Shown here in pieces: positions 1-9,865 of a stretch of 64,000 nucleotides of DNA. Below the pieces are notes generated by a model that had not been told where the DNA came from, made no database searches, and was given only the letters and a program-made list of their open reading frames with translations. The translations under genes and the position numbers were made by a program. The stretch spans positions 4,840,501 through 4,904,500 of the forward strand of contig JAWHQI010000079.1 in assembly GCA_033032865.1 (NCBI GenBank), given 5' to 3'. How positions within the stretch are numbered: position 1 is the stretch's first letter; the number at the start of each line of letters is the position of its first letter. The stretch comes from Dactylorhiza incarnata. Taxonomy: Eukaryota; Streptophyta; Magnoliopsida; Asparagales; Orchidaceae.

Positions 1-33
1 CATCATCATCAGCAGCAGCAGCATCATCATCAG
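1..33. repeat. CAT/CAG trinucleotide microsatellite
   Basis: Short run of CAT and CAG trinucleotides. It lies directly after the probable stop codon of the Copia-1 post-pol ORF (read on the minus strand), so it is 3' untranslated or LTR-proximal sequence of that element. Confidence 0.8.
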
Positions 34-187
34 TAGATTTGTCTGTGACTTTGCATGTCCTCAGGAGAAGGCACTTTGTCCTCATCAATCATGTGAGAGA
101 CAGCTTCACCATAATTATTGTCATTAGCAACATCCATTGAAGATGGTTCTTGTTGTTTCTCCCCCTCAGATAGGGCATCCACCTGGC
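30..187 (-). pseudogene. Post-pol ORF of Copia-1, predicted exon 2
   Basis: After splicing, this segment reads open through VDALSEGEKQQEP, MDVANDNNYGEAVSHM and DKVPSPEDMQSH to a TGA at 30-32. It is acidic and polar like the end of exon 1. The assignment rests on the reading frame only. Confidence 0.45.
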
Positions 188-292
188 CTTGAGGATATGA
201 AGTTCATATTATTGAAGAGTCATTAGTGATTAACTAGTAGATTGGTTAAGATTATATAACATTATTAGTAGTGAAGGTGAAGGATTAATTAC
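188..292 (-). other. Predicted 105-base intron in the post-pol ORF
   Basis: On the minus strand exon 1 ends in ACCCCTG and is followed by GTAATTAATCC. The proposed acceptor is ATCCTCAAG at 188-196. Removing 188-292 keeps the frame open and joins STPG to QVDALSEGEK. The length and GT...AG borders suit a plant intron. Confidence 0.5.
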
Positions 293-1286
293 CAGGGGTG
301 CTATTTATGTCCAAGTCATTTGGATGGACAGGCTCAACAGGCATATGTGATGCTTCTGCAGCATTTTTATCACATGAGGTATTCTCAGTCTTGTCATCCA
401 TATGAGCGTCCTTTTCAGGACTGCTGTGAGATCCAAGATCAGCACCAGCATCCTTATTCTTATCAGAGTGGTCTGACTCAGAACTTGAAATGATCATTCT
501 TGGCTTCTTGGTTGCTTTTGATTTCTTTTTCTCCTTCTCCTTTTTCTATGAGGGCTGGCTCATGGGGAGCACCCTTGTGAACCTATCTAGAGTCTTTATT
601 TCCATCCTCTTTAAGTAATGGATATTTGATCCTTTTAAGCCCTTATACCTCTCAGGATAATTTTGGATCAGATAGAGGGAGAGTATTCTACCCATATTAG
701 GTGCTTGCAGACATTCCTTAATTCTTTGAAATATAACTTCTCCCCGGGAAGTTTTCTTTGTCAGAATGATTCTAGTCATAAGGTCAAACATGTATTGGGA
801 GATTGTGTCATGAGACCCAGGCTTGCAGAGAATTGCTTTTCCCACTATGTATGACAGAAGTTTCCCTCTTTGATTGAAGAAATTCCTTTTCAATGATCCT
901 ATCTTGGCATCACTGTATTCAGCCCACTTTAGAACCTTTTTCTTATCCTTATCAGAGATTTCTTCCTCCTCATCCTGACTGCATGAGGGAATTTGTAAGG
1001 TTTGCTCTATTTTTGCTGAGGATATTTTCACTCTTTCTCCTCCTATCTTAGACTTTAATGATGACTTGGAAGTAGACAGGGTTGCATTGCTGAACCATTC
1101 AAGAACTTTAGTTCTGAGAATGACAGTTGGTTCAGACATAAGATACTCCAGACTTTGGGCTTCCAGGAGTTGAATCACTCCCTTTATCTCTTCTGGAGCA
1201 TGGGCAAATCCATTCCTTACAATTTCATAACCCTCTACAAGATCCTTTGAACTCATTGGCACCATTTTTGTTGTAGAAGGAGACAC
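293..1286 (-). pseudogene. Post-pol extra ORF of Copia-1 (env-position ORF), exon 1
   Basis: ATG at 1286, with 246 codons to a TAG at 546-548; the same frame then continues open past residues KKEKEKKSK into an acidic serine-rich tail. It lies about 500 bases downstream of the RNase H stop, where SIRE-type elements carry an env-like or extra ORF. I see no signal peptide or membrane segment, so envelope function is not supported. The N-terminal 150 residues (GYEIVRNGF, LLEAQSLEYL, GKLLSYIVGKAILCKPGSHD) match the Copia-1b copy at 9073-9566 closely. A putative plant transposon-protein domain is possible but I cannot confirm it. The single internal stop may be a late mutation. Confidence 0.7.
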
Positions 1287-1363
1287 TGAGACGGAAGGGA
1301 ATACGATTCATCTTGGCGGCTAGAGAGGAAGGGTTTTGTATCTTTCTTTAATTAACAATTGTC

Positions 1364-1373
1364 TATTTAAATA
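1364..1373 (-). promoter_or_regulatory. TATA-like box of the internal promoter (Copia-1)
   Basis: Reads TATTTAAATA on the minus strand, 78 bases upstream of the post-pol ATG at 1286. The palindromic array at 1488-1610 lies just upstream. Copia-1b has the same layout with a better TATA box. Confidence 0.5.
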
Positions 1374-1487
1374 GCCTTGATTTATGTTTTGATTATCACT
1401 AATGATTAAAGTTTAGTGAACTTATCATTTTAATGGAATTTAGATCATTTGAGGTTGCATTTAGACATTCTGTAATTGAACCAGCCC

Positions 1488-1610
1488 GTCTCAGCGGAAC
1501 CGCTGAGATGGTGACCTAAACCGCTGGGACAGAACACTGTCAACCGCTGGGACAATTTAGTTGTCTCAGCGGTTCAGCTGGGATTTTTCCCAGCTGTCTC
1601 AGCGGCTCAG
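1488..1610. promoter_or_regulatory. GTCTCAGCGG / CCGCTGAGAC palindromic array between pol and the post-pol ORF
   Basis: Begins with a near-perfect 22-base palindrome at 1488-1509 whose half-site is GTCTCAGCGGA, followed by further CCGCTGGGAC, GTCTCAGCGG and TCAGCTGGGA words. The same words fill U3 of the 5' LTR (8480-8690) and the equivalent place in Copia-1b (9751-9865). Probable transcription-factor sites by position; the factor is unknown. Confidence 0.6.
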
Positions 1611-1783
1611 CTAAAACAATCTCTTCTGTTTTAGCTGACCTTAATACCTAATCATTAATCCATTTGAGATTTGATTGTTTTATGTCCTAACCATGTCACT
1701 AAGAGTATTGATGTGACAACATTTTAAGTCATAACATAACATGCATAATATCATAGATGACTGGTAGAAAGAAAAATTTGTCA

Positions 1784-3103
1784 CTATTCAATATTTAAAA
1801 TACCTAGTTCAATCTTAAAAGCATTAAATATAGCCTCATCCAATGGCTTTGTAAAGATATCAGCAACTTGATTGTCAGTGGGGACAAATTCAAGGCAGAT
1901 ATCTCTACATTCAACATGTTCTCTAATAAAATGATATCCTATCTCTATGTGCTTAGTCCTTCTATGAGAGACAGGATTCTTAGCAATGGAGATAGCACTG
2001 GATGAGTCACAATATAAGGGAGATTGACTTACCTTGAGGTTGTAATCCTCTAGATGATGTTGTATCCACAAAAGTGGTGCACAACAACTACCTGCAGTAA
2101 TATATTCAAACTCAGCAGTGGATATTGCCACACTGGTCTGCTTCTTTCTACTCCAAGATATCAACCTCCTTCCTAGGAACCAACAAGTTCCACTTGTGCA
2201 TTTCCTGTCTTCTTTGCATCCTGCAAAATCTGCATCTGAAAATCCAGTCAGTTCAAAATCATTGTTCTTAGGGTACCAAAGGCCAAGATGTAGGCTGCCT
2301 TTAAGGTATCTCAAAATCCTCTTTGCAGCTGAGTAGTGAGATTCCTTAGGGCATGCCTGGTACCTAGCACAAACACATGTAGCATACATAATGTCTGGTC
2401 TACTAGCAGTTAGATACAATAGGGAGCCAATAATACACCTGTACATGGATTCATCAAAGGCCTTGCCCTTCTCATCCTTGTCCAGGGAAATTTTGGACCC
2501 CATGGGAGTTTTCATGGTGGAAGCTGATTCCATTCCAAACTTCTTGATAAGCACCCTAGTGTATTTAGTCTGAGAGATGAATATCCCCTCATCAGGCTGT
2601 TTCACTTGGATGCCTAAAAAGTACTTGAGCTCTCCCATACTGCTCATCTCAAACTCCCCCTGCATAAGGTTGGCAAAACTTTTGCAGAGGTTGCCATCAG
2701 TAGACCCAAATATTATGTCATCAACATATATTTGGACTAGAAGACACTTGCCCTTAGTTTCCCTAAGAAACAATGTGCTATCTATCTTTCCCCTCAAGAA
2801 CTTGTTCTTGATGAGAAAGCTAGACAAGGTCTCATACCAAGCCATAGGGGCTTGATTTAGACCATATAGATCTTTCCTAAGTAAGTACACATGAGAAGAG
2901 AGAGTTGGATGCACAAAACCTGATGGTTGTTCAACATATACCTCTTCCTTCAAGTCACCATTGAGAAAGGCTGATTTGACATCCATTTCGTATACTTTGA
3001 ACCCCTTGTGGGTAGCATTGGCAAGGAATAACCTAATTGCATCTAACCTTGCAACTAGGGCAAAGGTTTGATCAAAGTCTATACCCTCTTCTTGTCTATA
3101 GCC
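1784..3103 (-). pseudogene. Copia-1 reverse transcriptase (main part) and RNase H
   Basis: Starts directly after the TAA stop at 3104-3106 that splits the RT domain; the frame is the same on both sides, so a single base change explains the break. Seen in order: the RT core [18 protein letters not shown], the catalytic YVDDIIFGS, then RNase H with [25 protein letters not shown] (family usual STAEAEYI) and the C-terminal ADIFTKPL. The terminal stop is at 1784. Apart from the TAA the domain is full length. Confidence 0.9.
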
Positions 3104-4459
3104 TTAGGCTACTAATCTAGCCTTGTTCTTGATGATGATTCCATTTTCATCCAACTTGTTTCTGTATATCCATTTGGTGCCAATGATGTTGTGTCCTTGA
3201 GGTTTTGACACCAACTTCCATACTTTGCATCTATTGAATTGAAGAAGCTCTTCTTGCATGGCTTGAATCCAGAATGTATCTTGATTTGTCTCTTCAAACT
3301 TCTTGGGCTCCATTTGTGACAGGAAGCTCAAGAATAGAGCTTCATTGTGAGCCCTGCTTCTGGTTAGTATACCTTGGTTCTGGTCTCCAATGATTTGTTC
3401 TCTTGGATGATCCCTTAAGTGTCTTGTTGCTACAGGCAACCTGTCCTCTATTTGCTGTATTTCATTTACCAGTTCAGTAGTATCTTTAGCAGCCTGCACC
3501 TCTTCATCTTCAGGAATGACAGCATCTGTATAGACTTTGCTGCTGCTGGATATGTCTTGTACAAACATCTTTTCCATTGCCTTTTCACTTCCTGTCAAAA
3601 TAGAAGAACTAGACCAGCCCTTATAGATTAGGCTGGTCTCATCGAACACCACATGCATAGACTCTTCTATAACATGAGTTTTCTTGTTATAAACTCTATA
3701 AGCTCTGCTATGTGAGTTATAGCCAACAAGAACCCCCACATTGCATTTTTCTGCAAACTTTGTTAATTGAGATTTTCTATTATTTAAAATATAGCATTTG
3801 GAACCAAAGATTCTAAAGTATGAAATTATTGGTTGTTCGCCTTTCAGAATATCATAGGGGGTAACTCCATGAACCTTAATGATGGAAGCTCTATTGAGAA
3901 CATAACAAGCAGTATTGACTGCATCAGTCCAGAAATATTCTGGGAGTGAGGAGTCACTAAGCAATGTTCTCTCAGCTTCTATCATGGTCTTATTCCTCCT
4001 CTCAGCCACACCATTTTGTTGTGGAGTCCTTGGGGAGGAGAACTCTTGGGTGATACCAAATTCTTGACAAAACCTTATCATGGCTTCAAATTGAAATTCT
4101 GTGCCATGGTTAGTCCTAGTCCTGACCACAGTACATTGTAAGTCATTCTGAATTACCTTGACATGGTTTATAAAGACATCTAAAGTATCAAATTTCTTCT
4201 TAAGGAAGAATACCCATGTATATTTTGAGTGATCATCAACAATCACCAAAGTATATAACTTTCCACCTAGGCTCTGAATTGGCAAAGGACCAAACAAGTC
4301 CATGTACAATAGATATAGACATCTTTCAGTGTCTTTGGAGCCAATGCTGTTAAAGGTGGCCCTTGTTTGCTTACCCATTTGGAAAGCACAGGGACCACTT
4401 TTAATACATTTCAAGTTTGGACTATTCCTTACAAGGTTTTTAGAGAATAGTCTATACAT
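3104..4459 (-). pseudogene. Copia-1 integrase and N-terminal RT
   Basis: Integrase core with MDLFGPLP (first Asp), RTNHGTEF, and PQQNGVAERRN (catalytic Glu). The second catalytic Asp of the DD35E triad is Asn, encoded by 4109-4111, where the family normally has D before HGTEF or NGTEF. The C-terminal part reaches the start of RT (WIQAMQEELLQF, GTKWIYRNKLDENG) and stops at TAA 3104-3106. The first few dozen residues are the tail of the GAG-pre-integrase domain, joined by a frameshift to the protease segment upstream. Confidence 0.88.
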
Positions 4460-4929
4460 TGTCTTGTAGTTAATGTGGGCAAGTCTCCTGTGTCATTGAA
4501 CACAAAGAGACTCACTTTCATTAGCCACAAGACATACAAAAGATAGAGATTTATTACAATAAAATCTAAACAATAAACATTCCCACTCTTAGTGCCCGAG
4601 AGAATGGTCTCTAAGTCATTAGACTTTTTGATCAAGTACTTGTCATTGTGGAATTCAATGACATAGTCTAAGTCGCATAGTTGACTTATGCTTACAAGGT
4701 TGTGTTGCAACCCTTCAACATGAGCTACCCTTGTGATTGAAACTATGCCATTGGAGATCATACCATATCCCTTGGTGATTCCCTTTTCAGATCCACCAAA
4801 AGTTACTTTAGGTCCATTCTTCACAACTGTGTAGTCCTGTAGAAGACTTCTGGTACCTGTCATGTGTCTTGAGCACCCACTGTCCAAGTACCATATTTGT
4901 TTAAGACTTGTACTTGAACTAACCTGCAA
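4429..4929 (-). pseudogene. Copia-1 aspartic protease and GAG-pre-integrase segment
   Basis: Contains the copia protease signature WYLDSGCSRHMTG near residue 13, followed by FGGSEKGITKGYG and the pre-integrase motif HNLVSISQLCD. From about residue 120 the frame is lost and the peptide becomes hydrophobic non-homologous sequence, so at least one frameshift lies near 4540-4570. It overlaps the start of the integrase frame. Confidence 0.85.
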
Positions 4930-4937
4930 GAAGGAAT

Positions 4938-5138
4938 TTAGTTACCCTTAGGAGCCCAAATAATTTTGGGTCCTAGTTTCTTGTTAGCATGATAAGATGA
5001 TGTCACACCTGCTACACCCTTTGCAGGAAGGCTCTTCTTTGCACTTGGCACATTGGGATTGTGCCAACAGTCTATGGCAAAGTGTCCCACCTTACCACAG
5101 TACCAACATTCATGAATATTATCTCCTCTTCTGAACAT
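4938..5138 (-). pseudogene. Copia-1 gag C-terminal zinc knuckle
   Basis: Carries CWYCGKVGHFAIDC, a CX2CX4HX4C knuckle for RNA binding, and ends in the gag-protease linker IWAPKGN. It is out of frame with the coiled-coil gag segment upstream and with the protease downstream. Confidence 0.8.
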
Positions 5139-5217
5139 GTCTTAAGGAAAGAGCATTAATATGCTTGTGTTCAGGAGGGGAGAAAGCTGCAGTTTTCTTG
5201 TTTCTTTCAGCAATGAT

Positions 5218-6171
5218 CTAGCTAAATGTTAATTTGTGGACAGTCTTAGCAGCCTTTGTCTTAATGGCATCAACTTGCTTTGGCTTGGGAGCAAGACAAG
5301 ATTGGATGTCATCAGAAACTGAGCAGCAAGGCTTATCTACAGGTTTGACAGCAGTCATGTTCTTTGTTGGAATGAACTTGGAAGAGCTAGCTTCCTTACT
5401 CTTGAGTGATGGAGCTGAAGTACCAAATAAAAATGGTCCAGGTCGGTCCATTTGAATTTCTTCATGGGGAGCCTTCATAGCACTCATTACCATGCCCTTT
5501 CTTCCACTATGGGAAGGAGTGTTTTCCTTCTTATAGGAGCTTCCATTCTTTTGGTGACCATACATACTGTCATGGTCATATCTGTTAGAGGGAAGTAATA
5601 CCTTTTGAAAGATGGTATTATGTTTAGCCTTATCCTTGCTCTTTTCTACACTTCCTTCTCCTACTTCCATTTTATTGAACCCTAGTCCTCTTCTATTGGT
5701 TTGAGAGGAAAAGGTATTAATAATGGGAAGCACTGATTTGGGCTTGGAGAATTGAGCCACTGGGCTCTTTTCTTCGAGAAGCTTCTCCTCAAGGTCCTTG
5801 ATGACTTTGTTCTTTTGGGATATGGTGCTCAAATGAACAATTGTTATCCCCTTTAGATGGCTTATCTCTCTACACATCTGAGCCACCAGGGTAGGTGACT
5901 CGGTGCACTCTTTCTCAGCCAACTTAAGGGAAGCAATTTCTTGGGCTTGCCTCTTGGCCAGCTTCTTGCTCTTTTTCAGAGCTTCCAAGAGAGCACCATA
6001 CTTGTCATTCAATTGATTGACATCTTCCTCAGATTCTGAATCACTTCCACCATTAGATGAAGGTGCTTCATATTCTGGGCTTGTCTCATATTCAGAAGAA
6101 GAGATGCAATGAATAAGTACCTGTTCACTGTCAGAGTTGTTCGGACTTCCTTCCTCATCAGTTATGGCCAT
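5218..6171 (-). pseudogene. Copia-1 gag, coiled-coil middle segment
   Basis: About 317 residues. An acidic serine-rich start is followed by a probable coiled coil at residues 60-150 (ALLEALKKSKKLAKRQAQEI; VIKDLEEKLLEEK), then a basic, serine-rich tail. It is in the same frame as the gag segment upstream and separated from it by one TAG at 6181-6183, so this is one protein broken by a stop. Long coiled-coil gags are typical of SIRE-type elements. Confidence 0.8.
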
Positions 6172-6180
6172 CCGGCCTGG

Positions 6181-7502
6181 CTAATCTTTGTCTTCCTCAT
6201 CCTCCTCAATGTCACTGTCTGAATGTGATAGAGGGGCCCTGATTCCAAACTTGGCAGCAGGAAAATCTTCATCCTCTTCTGCTGTAAACAGCCCAATGTA
6301 GGCTTCCTCTTCTTCATCTGAATCTGAAGTTGAGGATTCAGATTCACTCCAGCTTTTCCCTTTATTTGCTAGGAAGGATTTTTCACCTTTCCTTTGCTTT
6401 TGGTGATAATGTTTCTTATCACCATTCTCCTTCCTCTTGAATGGACAGTCAGCAATGACATGTCTAGGCTTGCTGCAACAATAACATATGATATTATTTG
6501 AAACATGTTTACCAGGTTTAGATTCATACTTTTCACCCTTTGTGTGCTGTCTTTCAGATCTGTTGTGGTCCTTTTTGGAATGTGAGGAGGAGGAGGGCTT
6601 ATTCTTCCACTGCTTCCTCCTCATCATCTTCTTGAACTGCCTTGAGAAGGCAACAAACTCCTCATCAGATGAAGAGCTGTCTGAAGTGTTGTTCTCAGAC
6701 TTCTCAGATTCAACAATCCTTCTTGGAGGAGACAGCAATATGGCTTTGCTCTTCTTGGAGCTGTCAGCTTTAAGAGCAACATCTCTCTCCCTTGCATGAG
6801 CCTTGGTGGAAGTGTCCTCTTCCTTCCATGCAAACAACTGCATCTCATAAGAGAGCAGCTTCCCACACAATGTATGGGTAGGAGCTTCACCCAGCTTAGC
6901 CACTTCCCTGATGACACATATCTTTGTGTCCCAGTCTCTAGTTAGCGATCTTAAGAACTTGTCATTTAGCTCATAGTCACTGAATACCCTTTCATAGGTC
7001 CTTAGTTCATTAACTATCCTTAAGAACCCTTCATAACAGATAGAAATGCTTTCCTGGCTCAGCTGCCTGAAAGCTTCATATTCTTGATTGAGGATAGATT
7101 TCCTATCTTCCCTCACTTCAGCTGTCCCTTCCATATACACCACAAGTGTATCCCACATATCCTTAGCTGTTGTGCAGTGCACTAAGTTTTGAAAGGTGGA
7201 GTCATCAATTGTATTTACAAAGATATTCTGGGCTCTTTTGTCCATTGTGAATAATGCAAGTTCATCCTTGGTTAAGTCATTAAAAGCCTTGGCCACTCTC
7301 CTAGTTGGATCTATGGCGGAGGTTGTTTGAAAAGTGAAAGTCCCTGCTTCACAGTGATGTAGATCCTAGGGTTTGATGCTTCCATGAACAACCTTACCCT
7401 TTGCTTCCATATGCCAAAGTTTTCTTTGTTGCATATGGGCAATTTCATAGACCCCATCTCCTTCTGCAATCCAGTGGAGGCCATTGGATTCAGATATGAC
7501 AA
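6181..7502 (-). pseudogene. Copia-1 gag N-terminal and first zinc knuckle
   Basis: Starts at ATG 7502 with MSYLNPMASTGLQ and FGIWKQRVRLFMEA (gag N-terminal domain). A frameshift near 7320-7350 separates it from the main segment, which has the UBN2-type gag features AKDMWDTL, SILNQEYEAFRQ, ESISICYEGFLRIVNELR and FLRSLTRDWDTK. A CYCCSKPRHVIADC knuckle (CX2CX4HX4C) sits near residue 270 of the main segment, followed by an acidic tail ending at TAG 6181. Confidence 0.87.
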
Positions 7503-7550
7503 CTCCTTTGTAGGATCTGGTCAGACAGTTATGTCATTTTTGAACAACCT

Positions 7551-7563
7551 CCCTCTGATACCA
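7551..7563 (-). other. Primer-binding site of Copia-1
   Basis: Minus strand reads TGGTATCAGAGGG, complementary to initiator tRNA-Met as in most plant copia elements. Two bases separate it from the LTR end at 7566. Confidence 0.9.
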
Positions 7564-7565
7564 CT

Positions 7566-9072
7566 TGATAGTTTATTAGGATGTAGTCCTGATCACCTAG
7601 AGGGGGGTGAATAGGTCTCTTTTGTTGTAAGTTTATACCTGGCTGATTTTAGAGATTATGTTAGTTATAAATCAAGCACATAGAAAACACACAAGTATTT
7701 ATAGAGGTTCCTCAAGACAGGGTGTCTTGAGTAGTCCTCTTTCCCCCTTCACCTTTCTAACAATGAGTTAGATAAGGCCAACTCCTCCAATCTCAGCTCC
7801 AAGAGCTTACAACTCAGATCCCTCAGGATCTCTCAGGTTTTCTCCAAACCCTACCTCAGGCTCAACAGCCTTACCTCAGGCACAACAGCCCTACCAACTC
7901 AGACCTATCAAGAAGTCCTACCTCAGATCTCCACTGAGATCCTACACTCAAGCTGAACTCTCATCTCTACACTAAGGCCCAACAACCCTACTCCCTCATG
8001 CAAAATGCCCTACAAGCTCAGAACAAATAACTTCCTATAGATGTTATAAATGATTATTACAGCAGAAGATGAAATAGATAAATCTTTCAAACCTTTGGTC
8101 TTTTGTTGCTGATTAACTGCAGGTGCAGTCTTGAAACAAGGAAGAGTTCAGCTGCCTTAATCCTGCCCCTTTCGGATCCTTCTGTTCAGTAGATGAATAG
8201 GGATCAACTTGATCTTCTTGATTCACTCAGGAAGAACAAACTTTCTCTCTTTACAGCTTCAGGAAGCAGGAAGAGAGATCTTTTGGACAGCCGCCAATGT
8301 AGCAGTAGTTGTGATTTGTTTTTCCAAAAAGCTCACTTTCTTTAAAGCCCTAAGTTGTTCTTTTATACTCCTTCAGTCTTCAACGACTATCAGATGGCCT
8401 CTGACACAGTATGGAGGTGATTGGAACACCTTATCTTGCTTTACTACAACTTGCACCAAAAGCAAAACCCGCCAGCACATTTGAATCTGTCTCAACGGTT
8501 GGTCTGAGACAGCTCCCAGTCTCAGTGGCTACTTCTGTCTCCGTCTCAGCGGATCCACTGAGACAGACAGTTATCTCAGTGGTTTTCCTCTATCTGCAGC
8601 TCAGCAGACCCAGACTCCTTTTCAGCGGCTCCCGACCTTATCTCAGCAGTTCAGCTGAGACTGAGAACTCATCTCAGCGGTTTTAGCAGTAAGCCACTGA
8701 ACTTATTCCACATTTTGGAATAACCTAACCCTGCATAGTCATGAGGTGAAATAGGGTTTATCAAATACAAATTGTACTTAGCATTGAGTGCGCTTCTTCT
8801 TCAAATCAAGGGAACATTGAGGGTAATATTCCCAGCACAGAGTTACGTCGACATCAAGTCAATGTTGCGTCTACTTTCATTTTACGCAAGTCTTAACTTA
8901 ACTGTTTTTGTGATTGTCTTGACTTGGCCTTAACACTACAAGATGAGTGTGACATCCTAAGATATCTAATTACCAAATTTACCCTTTCTATACAATGAGG
9001 GTAATACACCTAGGAAGTAAAATCACCTATAGATAATTTGTTAAGTTAAATCAAAAGGAGTTTTTCCCAACA
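7566..9072 (-). repeat. 5' LTR of Copia-1
   Basis: Borders are TGATAG at 7566 next to the PBS, and CCCAACA ending at 9072 where homology to Copia-1b breaks. On the minus strand it runs TGTTGGG to CTATCA. U3 holds the GTCTCAGCGG palindromic array (8480-8690) and a TATAAAAG box at 8360-8367. The stretch AGAGGGGGGTGAATAGG near 7600 is shared with the other copia LTRs here and is R/U5-like. The outer border is inferred because the second LTR is not in the window. Confidence 0.75.
8360..8690 (-). promoter_or_regulatory. Copia-1 LTR promoter: TATA box and GTCTCAGCGG array
   Basis: TATAAAAG at 8360-8367 on the minus strand. Upstream, at 8480-8690, there are about ten copies of TCTCAGCGG-like words, including a 22-base imperfect palindrome at 8543-8564 (half-site GTCTCAGCGGA). 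Likely the main promoter of the element. Confidence 0.65.
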
Positions 9073-9566
9073 CTTGTCATCAACTCAAACATGTACTTTG
9101 ATATAGTGTCATGAGAACCAGGTTTGCACAAAATAACTTTGCCTACTATGCCAGATAGAAGCTTCCCTCTTTGGTTGAAATGCTTCCTCTTTAGTGAGCC
9201 TGTTTTGGCATCACTATATTCACACCATTTTAGAGTTTTCTCTTTGTCCTTTTCAGAAATATTTTCTTCCTCATCATGACTGCATGAGGGCAAATGTAGG
9301 GCTTTCTCCAACTTCCTTTGAGATATTTGAATCTTTACACTTCCAGTCTTGGACTACAAAGAGGACTTGGAAGAAGATAACCTAGCATTGTTGTACAGTT
9401 CCAGAACTTCAATTCTGAGAATCATAGTGGGTTCTGACAGAAGATATTCCAATCCTTGCGCTTCTAGGAGTTGAATCGCTTGCTTTATCTCAGCTTGAGC
9501 ATGTTGAAATCCATTCCTTATTATTTCATAGCCTTCCAGGAGATCCTTTGAAATATTTTGCGTCAT
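9073..9566 (-). pseudogene. Post-pol ORF of Copia-1b, N-terminal fragment
   Basis: ATG at 9566. MTQNISKDLLEGYEIIRNGF and LLEAQGLEYLLSEPTMILR match Copia-1 residue for residue over most positions. A stop near 9354 interrupts it; the continuing homology (LPSCSHDEEENISEKDKEK, GKLLSGIVGKVILCKPGSHD) runs to FELMT, where the Copia-1 LTR begins. The conserved protein start in two diverged copies supports this as a real ORF of the family. Confidence 0.75.
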
Positions 9567-9665
9567 TCTTTGATAAGAATGAGTCGTTGAAATGGGGGGA
9601 AAGGAAGGGTCGTCTCGGCGACTGAGGAGGGTTTTGGGTGTGTAAGTGATTTAATCAACATTGCT

Positions 9666-9674
9666 CTATTTATA
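9666..9674 (-). promoter_or_regulatory. TATA box upstream of the Copia-1b post-pol ORF
   Basis: TATAAATAG on the minus strand, 100 bases upstream of ATG 9566, with the palindromic array a further 77-190 bases upstream. This is textbook core-promoter spacing inside a retrotransposon interior. Confidence 0.6.
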
Positions 9675-9750
9675 GGGGTATTATTTGAGTTTTCCTTAGA
9701 GAGAGATGTTGATTTGACTTAATATTTAGTTGATTTAATTAACCATTCCC

Positions 9751-9865
9751 GTCTCAAAGGATCCGCTGAGACGGAGAACTAAACCGCTGGGATAAGGTAA
9801 TGTTAACCACTGAGACGACTTAGATGTCTCAGCGGTTCAGCTGAGACTTTCTCAGCTGAACTCAC
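9751..9865. promoter_or_regulatory. GTCTCAGCGG palindromic array of Copia-1b
   Basis: Starts with a 22-base imperfect palindrome at 9751-9772 (GTCTCA...TGAGAC) and continues with CCGCTGGGAT, CCACTGAGAC and TCTCAGCGGTTCAGCTGAGA. Same words and place as 1488-1610. Confidence 0.6.

Larger units (their letters stand above)
1..9072 (-). mobile_element. Copia-1: SIRE/Maximus-like Ty1/copia retrotransposon, 3' LTR outside window
   Basis: Read on the minus strand the order is 5' LTR (9072-7566), PBS, gag with two zinc knuckles and a coiled-coil segment, protease, integrase, RT and RNase H, then a long extra ORF. Gag-PR-IN-RT-RH order defines Ty1/copia; the long gag and the post-pol ORF fit the SIRE/Maximus lineage (clade by inference). 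The LTR edge cuts exactly into the post-pol ORF of a related older element (Copia-1b). Coding is broken by several stops and frameshifts and by a lost integrase catalytic residue, so the copy cannot be autonomous. The 3' LTR should lie left of base 1. Confidence 0.88.

Noticed and set aside
546..1286. Calling the Copia-1 post-pol ORF an envelope gene
   Set aside because: Position fits env-like ORFs of SIRE elements, but there is no signal peptide, membrane anchor or glycosylation-rich ectodomain.
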